From a virus, in the IMG/VR virus record IMGVR_UViG_3300034063_000870, positions 1-25,632 of that record: a stretch of 25,632 bases of DNA, one strand, 5' to 3'. The notes under the pieces are model-generated. The model was given only the letters and a program-made list of their open reading frames with translations. It was not told the origin of the DNA and did not search any database. This document shows positions 1 through 5,502 of the stretch, piece after piece. The position numbers and the translations under genes were made by a program. Each line of letters starts with the position of its first letter. The first letter of the stretch is position 1.

Positions 1-46
1 ATGTCTTTTTCGACCTATCTATCACTCTCATAAAAAAAATTCCGGT

Positions 47-403
47 ATGAAAAAACATCCAACAAGGTTCGATGGATATTATGTCTCTGAGGATGGTAAA
101 GTTTATAGAGAACCTCATAAATTTTTTGACGGGAAAGATAGGAAGGACTTAGTGGAAGTTAAACAATTTCTTAGAGGGGGAGCATATACTCGACAATATG
201 CCTCAGTGAATATATCAATAAAGGATAAAGATGGAAAAACCACTCACCAAATTAAAGAGTATATTCACAGAATAATTGCAGAAACTCTTTTAGATAATCC
301 GCACGGGTATACTGAGGTCGATCATATTGATAGAAATAAACTCAATAATAATGCAAATAATCTGAGATGGTGTGATAGAAAAACAAACAGAGCAAATAGA
401 TGA
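47..403 (+). CDS. HNH homing-type endonuclease, free-standing
   Basis: Predicted DNA endonuclease of 118 residues, of the HNH_3 type common as free-standing mobile genes in T4-like phages. The N-terminus has a NUMOD4-like DNA-binding motif (FDGYYVSEDGKVYR, about residues 8-21). The middle has a YIHRIIAETLLDNP block (about 73-86), which usually precedes the nuclease. The C-terminus has the HNH core VDHIDRNKLNNNANNLRW (about 91-108), with the His, the Asn pair and a closing Asn-rich tail. It should nick or cut a specific phage DNA site and spread itself. The reading frame stays open to the left edge, so an upstream start cannot be excluded; ATG 47 fits the normal start of the NUMOD4 motif. No good Shine-Dalgarno sequence is visible. 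Arg codons are nearly all AGA/AGG. The target site is unknown. Confidence 0.8.
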   Translation: MKKHPTRFDGYYVSEDGKVYREPHKFFDGKDRKDLVEVKQFLRGGAYTRQYASVNISIKDKDGKTTHQIKEYIHRIIAETLLDNPHGYTEVDHIDRNKLNNNANNLRWCDRKTNRANR

Positions 404-447
404 GAAGACGTAAAACCCCTTATTGGAACTTCTGGAAGGTTGGTTAA
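400..447 (+). CDS. Possible 15-residue micro-ORF MRRRKTPYWNFWKVG
   Basis: An ATG at 400 overlaps the stop of the HNH gene (ATGA arrangement) and opens 15 codons reading MRRRKTPYWNFWKVG. It stops 11 bases before the terminator stem. The peptide is strongly basic at the start and rich in aromatic residues, which is unusual for random DNA. It could be a coupled leader-like peptide, the remnant of a gene interrupted by the HNH insertion, or chance. No homologue is recognised. Confidence 0.22.
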   Translation: MRRRKTPYWNFWKVG

Positions 448-458
448 TACGATATCCA

Positions 459-503
459 CGGCAGTGCTTCACGATCTTCGGAGGCACTGCCGGATTTTTG
501 TTT
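459..503 (+). terminator. Rho-independent terminator after the HNH gene
   Basis: CGGCAGTGC (459-467) pairs perfectly with GCACTGCCG (484-492). The stem continues inward through T468-G483, T469-A482 and C470-G481, then, past one bulged base, C472-G480, G473-C479 and A474-T478, leaving a 3-base loop. A T-rich tract (GATTTTTGTTTG) follows directly. This separates the HNH gene from the cupin gene. Apart from this hairpin and the micro-ORF, the gap 404-550 shows only a weak promoter candidate. Confidence 0.85.
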
Positions 504-507
504 GTGT

Positions 508-518
508 TGATATATAAT
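508..518 (+). promoter_or_regulatory. Weak promoter candidate (extended -10 like)
   Basis: TGATATATAAT just after the terminator contains an extended -10 reading (TGA-TATATA, 508-516) or a TATAAT at 513-518. No recognisable -35 box lies at the right spacing, because that region is the terminator stem. It is a plausible driver of the cupin gene at 551, and only a candidate. Confidence 0.3.
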
Positions 519-550
519 GCAGTGAGATAAAAAATCCCGGAAAAAATTTT

Positions 551-889
551 ATGACTACAGAGGTTCGCCCATGGGGGTTATTTGAGAATATCTTAGAAGA
601 GATTGATTATAAGGTAAAGAGAATTATTATCTCACCAAATCACTCAATATCACTCCAATATCATTTCCATAGGGAAGAGTATTGGATAGTTGTTGAGGGT
701 GATGGAGAATTGACTCTAGAAGACTCTGTAAGGACCTTAGAGGTTGGTGATAGTGTGTTTATAAGGAAGGAAGAATTACATCGTCTCAGAGCAGGGAAGA
801 ACGGTATTACGGTGATTGAAACACAACTTGGAGTATGTGATGAGGAGGATATTGTTAGATTAGAGGACAATTATGGGAGAGTAGAGTGA
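551..889 (+). CDS. Stand-alone cupin, type II phosphomannose isomerase C-terminal domain
   Basis: A 112-residue single-domain protein matching the metal-binding cupin that normally forms the C-terminal half of bifunctional mannose-1-phosphate guanylyltransferase/phosphomannose isomerase (ManC/AlgA type, PF01050). Visible signature: RPWG (6-9), SLQYHFHREEYW (about 34-45, with the two His and the Glu expected to bind metal), VVEGDGEL, VFIRKEELHRL (with the further metal-ligand His), VIETQLG, and the terminal DIVRLEDNYGR. The nucleotidyltransferase half is absent. It probably interconverts fructose-6-phosphate and mannose-6-phosphate or modifies a related sugar, but cupins with this sequence can have other sugar roles. 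Its stop overlaps the start of the next small gene by one base (TGATG), so the two are translationally coupled. The start has no strong Shine-Dalgarno sequence. Arg codons are mixed AGA/AGG/CGT/CGC. Confidence 0.85.
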   Translation: MTTEVRPWGLFENILEEIDYKVKRIIISPNHSISLQYHFHREEYWIVVEGDGELTLEDSVRTLEVGDSVFIRKEELHRLRAGKNGITVIETQLGVCDEEDIVRLEDNYGRVE

Positions 890-1080
890 TGGAAAAGATT
901 TATCACATATACGCAAAAGATCGTTGTTTATTTCATTCGATCAAAGAAGAAGAATTTGAAGTCACTTGGAAGACCTTAAAGAACATGGTAGGTATTATGC
1001 ATACTGATTATGAGATTGATGATTTATCTTATGAGGAACTTATGGTGAACCGGAAAGTCTCCTTAGAAGGTTCGTATTGA
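889..1080 (+). CDS. Small acidic protein A, coupled to the cupin
   Basis: Predicted 63-residue acidic protein of unknown function (about 13 Asp/Glu against 8 Lys/Arg), beginning MEKIYHIYAKDR. I prefer ATG 889 over the in-frame GTG at 886. ATG 889 sits in a TGATG overlap with the cupin stop and has a purine-rich GGGAGAG ribosome-binding site about 8 bases upstream. It resembles the small protein at 1898: both start with ME, then a Y...K.R segment, an EE pair, a V...L segment and a C-terminal EID/DIE..L..EE block. The two look like diverged copies of one family. Both follow directly on a sugar-related enzyme, which suggests a partner or regulator role (inference). The TTGACA box of the downstream promoter overlaps its stop codon. 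Confidence 0.7.
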   Translation: MEKIYHIYAKDRCLFHSIKEEEFEVTWKTLKNMVGIMHTDYEIDDLSYEELMVNRKVSLEGSY

Positions 1081-1106
1081 CAAGAGCATATATAGACTGT
1101 TAAAAT
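1077..1106 (+). promoter_or_regulatory. Sigma70-type promoter for the glycosyltransferase gene
   Basis: A perfect -35 box TTGACA (1077-1082) is followed, after an 18-base spacer, by TAAAAT (1101-1106; 5 of 6 matches to TATAAT). Transcription should start near 1113, just upstream of an AAGG (1115-1118) and ATG 1131. The -35 overlaps the stop codon of the preceding gene. This is the best host-sigma promoter visible in the window, and suggests early or constitutive expression of the gene at 1131, independent of phage late transcription. Confidence 0.65.
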
Positions 1107-1130
1107 TGATCTTGAAGGTTATTTTTTCTT

Positions 1131-1898
1131 ATGGCAAAAGGATTTACTTTGAAGGCTAATGCACCCAAGCCTAAAGAGGCGGAATGGGATTATGAGGCAA
1201 TTAAGGAACGAATGAAGGGCAAATCAATTGTCTTCTGTCTTCCTGGTCGTGGGTGCTCATTTACATTTCTGAAGGCATTTGTGCAACTCTGTTTTGATCT
1301 TGTACAAAACAATATGAGCATTCAGATTTCTCAAGATTATAGTTCGATGGTGAACTTTGCTCGTTGTAAAGTTCTTGGTGCAAATGTTCTCCGTGGTCCT
1401 AAGCAGATTCCTTGGGATGGTAAACTGAATTATGATTATCAACTGTGGATTGATAGTGACATCGTATTCAACACCGAAAAGTTCTGGCAACTGTGTGATC
1501 TTGCACTGAGTGAAGAAGGTGAAGAGAAAGAGATCGTAGCAGGTTGGTATGCAACTGAAGATGGTCATACGACATCTGTTGCTCACTGGTTGGAAGAAGA
1601 TGACTTCCGTAAGAATGGTGGAGTCATGAATCATGAGAATGTAGAAGGTATTTCGAAACGTCGTAAACCTTTTACTGTTGACTATACTGGTTTCGGTTGG
1701 GTTCTGATTAAGAAGGGTGTCTTTGAGAATCTTGAGTATCCTTGGTTTGCTCCTAAGATGCAAGTCTTTGAATCTGGAGCAGTTCAAGATATGTGTGGAG
1801 AAGACGTATCATTCTGTCTTGATGCAAAAGAATCTGGATTTGATATCTGGTGTGATCCTCGTATTCGTGTGGGACATGAAAAAACTCGTGTGATCTGA
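1131..1898 (+). CDS. Putative GT-A-fold glycosyltransferase
   Basis: A 255-residue soluble protein resembling a cyanophage family of putative glycosyltransferases. Features: an Ile/Val-rich first strand after residue 30 (GKSIVFCLPGRG); MVNFARCKVLGANVL (about 73-87), typical of the nucleotide-sugar region; a DxD-type motif in YQLWIDSDIVF (about 104-114), expected to bind metal and sugar nucleotide; and a C-terminal GEDVSFCLDAKESGFDIW block with GHEKTRVI at the end, similar to the acceptor-side motif of GT-A enzymes. No membrane segment is seen. Codon use differs sharply from the structural genes: all ten Arg codons are CGN (nine CGT, one CGA) with no AGA. It has its own sigma70-type promoter and a weak AAGG site 12 bases before the start. 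Its stop overlaps the next start (TGATG). The sugar and acceptor are unknown; modification of virion proteins or host glycans is possible. Confidence 0.7.
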   Translation: MAKGFTLKANAPKPKEAEWDYEAIKERMKGKSIVFCLPGRGCSFTFLKAFVQLCFDLVQNNMSIQISQDYSSMVNFARCKVLGANVLRGPKQIPWDGKLNYDYQLWIDSDIVFNTEKFWQLCDLALSEEGEEKEIVAGWYATEDGHTTSVAHWLEEDDFRKNGGVMNHENVEGISKRRKPFTVDYTGFGWVLIKKGVFENLEYPWFAPKMQVFESGAVQDMCGEDVSFCLDAKESGFDIWCDPRIRVGHEKTRVI

Positions 1899-2047
1899 TG
1901 GAACACTTTAATATCTTATACAAAGGACGTAAGATATATCAGGACCTTACATATGAAGAATGTGCTGAGGTCCTTGACGAATTATCCTCTAAGTATTATA
2001 CTGATGAGGAATTTGATATTGAACAATTAGAACTGGAGGAAATCTAA
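1898..2047 (+). CDS. Small acidic protein B, coupled to the glycosyltransferase
   Basis: A 49-residue highly acidic protein (about 15 Asp/Glu against 4 Lys/Arg) starting MEHFNILYKGRK and ending FDIEQLELEEI. ATG 1898 overlaps the glycosyltransferase stop (TGATG) and its own TAA overlaps the next ATG (TAATG), so it lies in a tightly coupled three-gene run. No ribosome-binding site precedes it, so translation probably depends on reinitiation after the upstream gene. It looks like a paralogue of the 63-residue protein at 889. Function unknown; the context suggests a partner of the preceding enzyme (inference). Confidence 0.65.
   Translation: MEHFNILYKGRKIYQDLTYEECAEVLDELSSKYYTDEEFDIEQLELEEI
2035..2039 (+). 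promoter_or_regulatory. Strong Shine-Dalgarno GGAGG for the basic small protein
   Basis: GGAGG ends 7 bases before ATG 2047. It is one of the two strongest ribosome-binding sites in the window. It fixes 2047 as the start of a real gene in this reading frame, against an overlapping ORF starting at 2057 in another frame. Confidence 0.7.
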
Positions 2048-2193
2048 TGGCTAAAGGTGGTGGATCTAATAAGACTATTTTTGAACCTGGAGCACCTAAA
2101 AAGACACGTCAAGGTCGTTCTGCACGGACTCTTCTCTCTGCAACCTCTCGAAATGGTCGAAAGAAAAGGTATCGTGGTCAAGGTAAAGGTTAA
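2047..2193 (+). CDS. Tiny basic phage protein (MAKGGGSNKTIFEPG family)
   Basis: A 48-residue, very basic protein rich in Lys, Arg and Gly, starting MAKGGGSNKTIFEPGAPKK and ending KKRYRGQGKG. From memory, small proteins with the SNK...PG.PKKT..G.S start and the YRGQG end recur in T4-like cyanophages, with no assigned function. The charge and lack of hydrophobic segments suggest nucleic-acid or ribosome binding, or an extended peptide that binds a structural protein (inference). The start is supported by GGAGG 7 bases upstream and a TAATG overlap with the previous gene. It is the last gene before a strong terminator. It is below the size limit of many gene finders, and a longer overlapping ORF in another frame (2057-2260) is probably spurious. 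Confidence 0.75.
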   Translation: MAKGGGSNKTIFEPGAPKKTRQGRSARTLLSATSRNGRKKRYRGQGKG

Positions 2194-2196
2194 TAT

Positions 2197-2204
2197 TATA
2201 GATA
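2197..2204 (+). promoter_or_regulatory. Weak late-promoter-like TATAGATA
   Basis: TATAGATA matches the T4 late-promoter core TATAAATA at 7 of 8 positions and lies about 37 bases before the start at 2241. It overlaps the first base of the terminator stem, so a transcript starting there would begin inside or just after the hairpin. Low-confidence candidate for late expression of the gene at 2241. Confidence 0.3.
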
Positions 2205-2231
2205 AGACAGGGATTATTCTCTGTCTTTTTT
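2204..2231 (+). terminator. Rho-independent terminator closing the small-gene cassette
   Basis: A 10-bp stem (2204-2213 with 2218-2227, one G-T pair) with a TTAT loop is followed by a run of T and then TTATTATTTT. It lies 10 bases after the stop of the basic protein and about 10 bases before the next start, so it ends the cassette that begins at the promoter at 1077. The next gene must use its own promoter or read-through. Confidence 0.88.
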
Positions 2232-2240
2232 TATTATTTT

Positions 2241-2939
2241 ATGGCATACTTAAATCATAATCTACCAACAATTACTTGTTACATTCGCAACGAATTCCTT
2301 TTTAATCATAAAAAAGGTCATGGAGAGGTAACTTTATGTGACGTACACTCTGTAGCATCCTTAGAGAAGCATGTACCCCTCTTTGAGGCGTTTCTAGAGA
2401 ATGGAGTCAACTGGACCCGAAGACCCATTCATGCATTTTGTTGGAAACCTGATGCACCAGTTCCTGAATTAGAGGAGTGTATGTGGTGGGATTGTTTTTC
2501 TCCTTATATTGATGTTCAAGTTCGTTCAAGATTATCCAACTTACGTGCCGAACTTATCAATTACAGAGGAGAAAAGAATGAAGGAACATATCTTTTTACT
2601 CTTGATTGGTCATGGGAGTCAAAATCTACTCTGAATACTAACTTTAGTGAGACTCCAGAGCATAAATGTGCTCATTTCTTTAAGATGGATAACGGTAATT
2701 TTTATGCGTACCCTAATAATAAAATATTATGGTATGATGATGCATGGACAAAGAACAGAATTACCAAAAATCCAGGTTATGAGATTGATTTGACCGAATA
2801 TTCAGTAGAAAATCGTCGTAAAATTGAAACATCTGATGATTTTATGTACGAAGTTACTGAAATTCGGGATAGCAACCCCGTAAAAAGTTCTGATTTAACA
2901 AATCAGGAGAGCACAAATGGGAAAACCAGCAGATCGTGA
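2241..2939 (+). CDS. Conserved-looking phage protein of unknown function
   Basis: A 232-residue protein starting MAYLNHNLPTITCYIRNEFL. No enzyme motif is recognised. It is rich in Trp and aromatic residues in the middle (ECMWWDCFSPYIDV, about 79-92; TLDWSWES, about 118-125), and has a long polar tail from about residue 190. The first 190 residues look globular, with no signal peptide or membrane segment. The start ATG follows the T-tract of the terminator directly and has no clear ribosome-binding site. Its last 23 bases overlap the start of the next gene, which suggests the two are co-expressed. Position just before the baseplate block makes a morphogenesis or assembly role possible, but nothing in the sequence shows it. 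Confidence 0.7.
   Translation: MAYLNHNLPTITCYIRNEFLFNHKKGHGEVTLCDVHSVASLEKHVPLFEAFLENGVNWTRRPIHAFCWKPDAPVPELEECMWWDCFSPYIDVQVRSRLSNLRAELINYRGEKNEGTYLFTLDWSWESKSTLNTNFSETPEHKCAHFFKMDNGNFYAYPNNKILWYDDAWTKNRITKNPGYEIDLTEYSVENRRKIETSDDFMYEVTEIRDSNPVKSSDLTNQESTNGKTSRS
2905..2909 (+). promoter_or_regulatory. Strong Shine-Dalgarno AGGAG inside the previous gene
   Basis: AGGAG, continuing as AGGAGAG, ends 7 bases before ATG 2917 and lies within the coding region of the 2241 gene. It supports the overlapping start at 2917 as genuine. Confidence 0.65.
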
Positions 2940-3159
2940 CCAAAATTACATGTACGAACTATGGGGAACCACTAATTTAACTTCAGATTATGGAATTTTT
3001 GAGAAAATTAAAGATAAAAAGATGCTTCGTGAGATTTCTAATGATGATTTGACTCCCAAAAAGCATGATTTTCAGGTTCAAAACGATTTACACTCAAAAA
3101 TTCGTAACGATGATGATTATGATGATTGGGAATACGGTACAGAACCACTTTATGGGTGA
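2917..3159 (+). CDS. Small acidic phage protein of unknown function
   Basis: An 80-residue, hydrophilic, Asp-rich protein starting MGKPADRDQNYMYELWG. It has a central Lys-rich part (IFEKIKDKKMLREIS, about 27-41) and an acidic C-terminus (NDDDYDDWEYGTEPLYG, about 64-80). No family is recognised. The start is well supported by an AGGAG site, and it overlaps the preceding gene by 23 bases in another frame. Its stop codon TGA is the first three bases of a palindrome that also carries a late-promoter motif for gene 25. It may be a small assembly or chaperone-like factor given its position and composition (inference only). Confidence 0.65.
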   Translation: MGKPADRDQNYMYELWGTTNLTSDYGIFEKIKDKKMLREISNDDLTPKKHDFQVQNDLHSKIRNDDDYDDWEYGTEPLYG

Positions 3160-3179
3160 TAAATAAGATAGATTTATCA
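3157..3179. repeat. Perfect palindrome with late-promoter motif
   Basis: TGATAAAT (3157-3164) and its exact reverse complement ATTTATCA (3172-3179) flank a 7-base spacer AAGATAG. The left arm contains the stop codon of the preceding gene and the late-promoter core. As RNA it would form a weak AT-rich hairpin; as DNA it is a symmetric site. Confidence 0.75.
3158..3165 (+). promoter_or_regulatory. Late promoter candidate GATAAATA for the baseplate operon
   Basis: GATAAATA fits the NATAAATA form of the T4-type late promoter reported for cyanophages and lies 21 bases before gene 25. It is well placed to start late transcription of the baseplate genes. There is no -35 box, as expected for this promoter class. 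Confidence 0.55.
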
Positions 3180-3186
3180 TATTTTC

Positions 3187-3588
3187 ATGCCAGTAGAACG
3201 GCTAAGTAGAGGTTTCAAAGACATTAGTATGTCATTTCAGGTTAATCCCCTGAATAATGACTTAATTTCTATTAAAAATGAGACTGCTATTGCCCGTTCA
3301 GTCAGAAATCTCATCTTTACTCTTCCCGGAGAAAGATTTTTTAACGAAAATCTCGGTTCTAGAGTATCTCAAACACTTTTTGAGAACATGGATGAGATTT
3401 CTGCATCTGTGATTAAAGATGAAATCACTAATACCATCAATAATTACGAACCAAGAGTTGATTTAATTTCGGTTGATGTTTCTCCAAATTATGATGATAA
3501 TGAATTTAATGTGACTATTAATTATTATATTGTTGGAATTGATGTATTACCGCAACAATTATCATTTGCATTACAGCCAACACGATAA
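3187..3588 (+). CDS. 25: Baseplate wedge protein gp25
   Basis: A 133-residue protein of the GPW/gp25 family (T4 gp25 is 132 residues). In T4 it forms part of the core that ties wedge to hub and starts sheath assembly. Diagnostic segments: a short N-terminal extension followed by DLISIKNETAIARSVRNLI (about 32-50), LPGERFFNENLGSRV (about 52-66), and the EPRVDLISVDV strand with the conserved Glu-Pro-Arg (about 94-104). The lysozyme-like catalytic role once proposed for the family is not implied here. The gene starts just after a NATAAATA motif without a clear ribosome-binding site, and its TAA overlaps the ATG of gene 6 (TAATG), so the two wedge genes are coupled. Confidence 0.93.
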   Translation: MPVERLSRGFKDISMSFQVNPLNNDLISIKNETAIARSVRNLIFTLPGERFFNENLGSRVSQTLFENMDEISASVIKDEITNTINNYEPRVDLISVDVSPNYDDNEFNVTINYYIVGIDVLPQQLSFALQPTR

Positions 3589-5498
3589 TGGCACTAGTAA
3601 ATTTCACTAATTTAGACTTCGATCAAATCAAGACTTCGATTAAGGATTACCTTAGATCGAACTCAAATTTTACTGACTATGATTTTGAAGGATCGACTCT
3701 ATCTACTCTTATCGATGTCTTAGCATATAACACCTATATTACATCATATAATACCAATATGATTAGTAATGAGGTGTTTATTGACAGTGCTACTCTAAGA
3801 GAAAATGTTGTTTCTTTAGCAAGGAATATTGGATATGTTCCTCGTTCTAAAACCTCAGCAAGAGCAAATATATCTTTCTTTGTAGATACCACAGGATTTA
3901 CAACAAGACCTTTAACACTGACCCTTAAGAAAGGAACTGTTTGTACATCAACTGGTACTTTTGGTAATCAGAGTTATACATTTACAATTCCAGAAGATGT
4001 TACTAAACCAGTTATTAATGGAATTGCCTTATTTGAAAATGTTGATGTTTATGAGGGAACTTTCTTAGTAAAAACCTTTACGGTTGATTCAAATAATCCA
4101 AATCAAAAATTTATTTTAGATAACTCTGATATTGATACTCAATCATTATCAGTTTTAGTTAGAAACACACAATCAAGTAGTGTAACTCGTAAGTTTACAT
4201 TATCTACTAGTTTGCTTGATGTCGATTCAACTTCTAGAGTTTTCTTCATTCAAGAAATAGAAGATCAAAGATATGAACTTATTTTTGGTGATGGTATATT
4301 TGGAGTTAAACTAGATAATCAAAACTATATTGAAGCATCGTATGTGACCACTACAGGTGAAGATGCAAATGGAGTTTCATCCTTCACTTTTAATGGAAGA
4401 ATTGTAGATAATAATAATCGTGTGGTTACTACGGGAATTTCTCTTTTAACCACAAACACAGAATCTAGAGGTGGTCAAAATATTGAGTCTGTAGATTCAA
4501 TTAAAAAATATGCTCCTAGAATATATGCATCTCAAAATAGAGCTGTAACCGCAACAGATTATGAAACTATAATTCCTACAATATATCCCGAAACAGAATC
4601 TATCTCTGTTTTTGGTGGGGAAGATTTAAATCCACCTAGATTTGGAAAGGTTTATATTTCAATTAAACCCATAAACGGAACATTTGTTTCAAGTCAAGTA
4701 AAACAAAATATCGTCAATAGTCTGAGAAAGTATAGTGTTGCAGGTATTGTTCCTGAGATTTTAGATCTGAAATATCTTTACGTTGAGTTTGATTCATCTG
4801 TTTATTATAATACAAATGCAACACCAAGTGCAGATTACCTCAAGACTATCATATCAAACAATATAAACTTGTATGCTGATTCATCTGAATTGAACAGATA
4901 TGGTGCGAGATTTAAATATAGTAAATTCTTAAAGTTAATTGATGATAGTAATAGTGCAATTACTTCAAACATAACAAAAATTGTTATGAGAAGAGACATG
5001 AGACCTGCACTGAATCAATTTGCAGATTATGAAATTTGCTATGGTAATGCATTCCATATTGGTAAGATGAGTGGATATAATATTAAGTCTTCTGGATTTA
5101 CTGTAAGTTCCGTAAATGGAACTGTTTATATGTCTGATATTCCAAATGCAGATGGAAAAACAGGATCAATATTTTTCTTTAGAATAACTTCAACCAATAC
5201 ACCAACGGTTGTAAGAAATAATGTAGGAAGAATTGATTATGAACGTGGAGAAATTATATTAAATCCAGTCAATATAACTTCTACTTCTAAAAATATTGGA
5301 GGAGAATCCATTATCGAAATTTCGGCATCACCAAAATCAAACGATGTGATCGGATTGCAAGATTTATATCTTCAATTAGACCCATCTTCTAGTGTGTTAA
5401 ATATGGTATCAGATGAAATATCTTCAGGTTCTGATATCTCTGGATCAACATATACGGTAACTTCAAGTTATTCCAACGGAGACCTCGTAAGAATATAA
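3588..5498 (+). CDS. 6: Baseplate wedge protein gp6
   Basis: A 636-residue wedge subunit (T4 gp6 is 660). In T4, gp6 dimers form the inner ring of the baseplate and bind gp25, gp53 and gp7. The N-terminus FTNLDFDQIKTSIKDYL (about 6-22) and the helical block with TLIDVLAYNTYITSYNTNM are hallmarks of gp6. The middle (ALFENVDVYEGTF, then RYELIFGDGIFGVKL at about 227-241, and RAVTATDYETI) follows the baseplate J-like arrangement shared with other contractile systems. The C-terminal third is Ser/Thr-rich beta structure. It overlaps gene 25 by one base, and the giant gene starts 4 bases after its stop. Arg codons are almost all AGA, with a few CGT. Confidence 0.93.
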   Translation: MALVNFTNLDFDQIKTSIKDYLRSNSNFTDYDFEGSTLSTLIDVLAYNTYITSYNTNMISNEVFIDSATLRENVVSLARNIGYVPRSKTSARANISFFVDTTGFTTRPLTLTLKKGTVCTSTGTFGNQSYTFTIPEDVTKPVINGIALFENVDVYEGTFLVKTFTVDSNNPNQKFILDNSDIDTQSLSVLVRNTQSSSVTRKFTLSTSLLDVDSTSRVFFIQEIEDQRYELIFGDGIFGVKLDNQNYIEASYVTTTGEDANGVSSFTFNGRIVDNNNRVVTTGISLLTTNTESRGGQNIESVDSIKKYAPRIYASQNRAVTATDYETIIPTIYPETESISVFGGEDLNPPRFGKVYISIKPINGTFVSSQVKQNIVNSLRKYSVAGIVPEILDLKYLYVEFDSSVYYNTNATPSADYLKTIISNNINLYADSSELNRYGARFKYSKFLKLIDDSNSAITSNITKIVMRRDMRPALNQFADYEICYGNAFHIGKMSGYNIKSSGFTVSSVNGTVYMSDIPNADGKTGSIFFFRITSTNTPTVVRNNVGRIDYERGEIILNPVNITSTSKNIGGESIIEISASPKSNDVIGLQDLYLQLDPSSSVLNMVSDEISSGSDISGSTYTVTSSYSNGDLVRI

Positions 5499-5502
5499 CA
5501 AA

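Noticed and set aside
1-50. Tail of an upstream gene at the left edge, either frame 1 (stop 31-33) or frame 3 (stop 48-50, overlapping ATG 47).
   Set aside because: All three frames are open for at least ten codons and none gives a recognisable sequence, so no choice can be supported; the HNH frame itself is also open to the edge.
404-550. Possible tRNA or structured RNA gene in the gap after the HNH gene.
   Set aside because: The only strong structure is a simple terminator hairpin; no cloverleaf or other RNA fold is apparent.
1257-1787. 176-codon minus-strand ORF opposite the glycosyltransferase.
   Set aside because: Antisense shadow of a gene with strong protein-level motifs; composition is not protein-like and no promoter or ribosome site supports it.
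2057-2260. 67-codon + strand ORF over the basic small gene and terminator.
   Set aside because: It reads through the terminator hairpin into the next gene, has no ribosome-binding site, and conflicts with the better supported frame at 2047.
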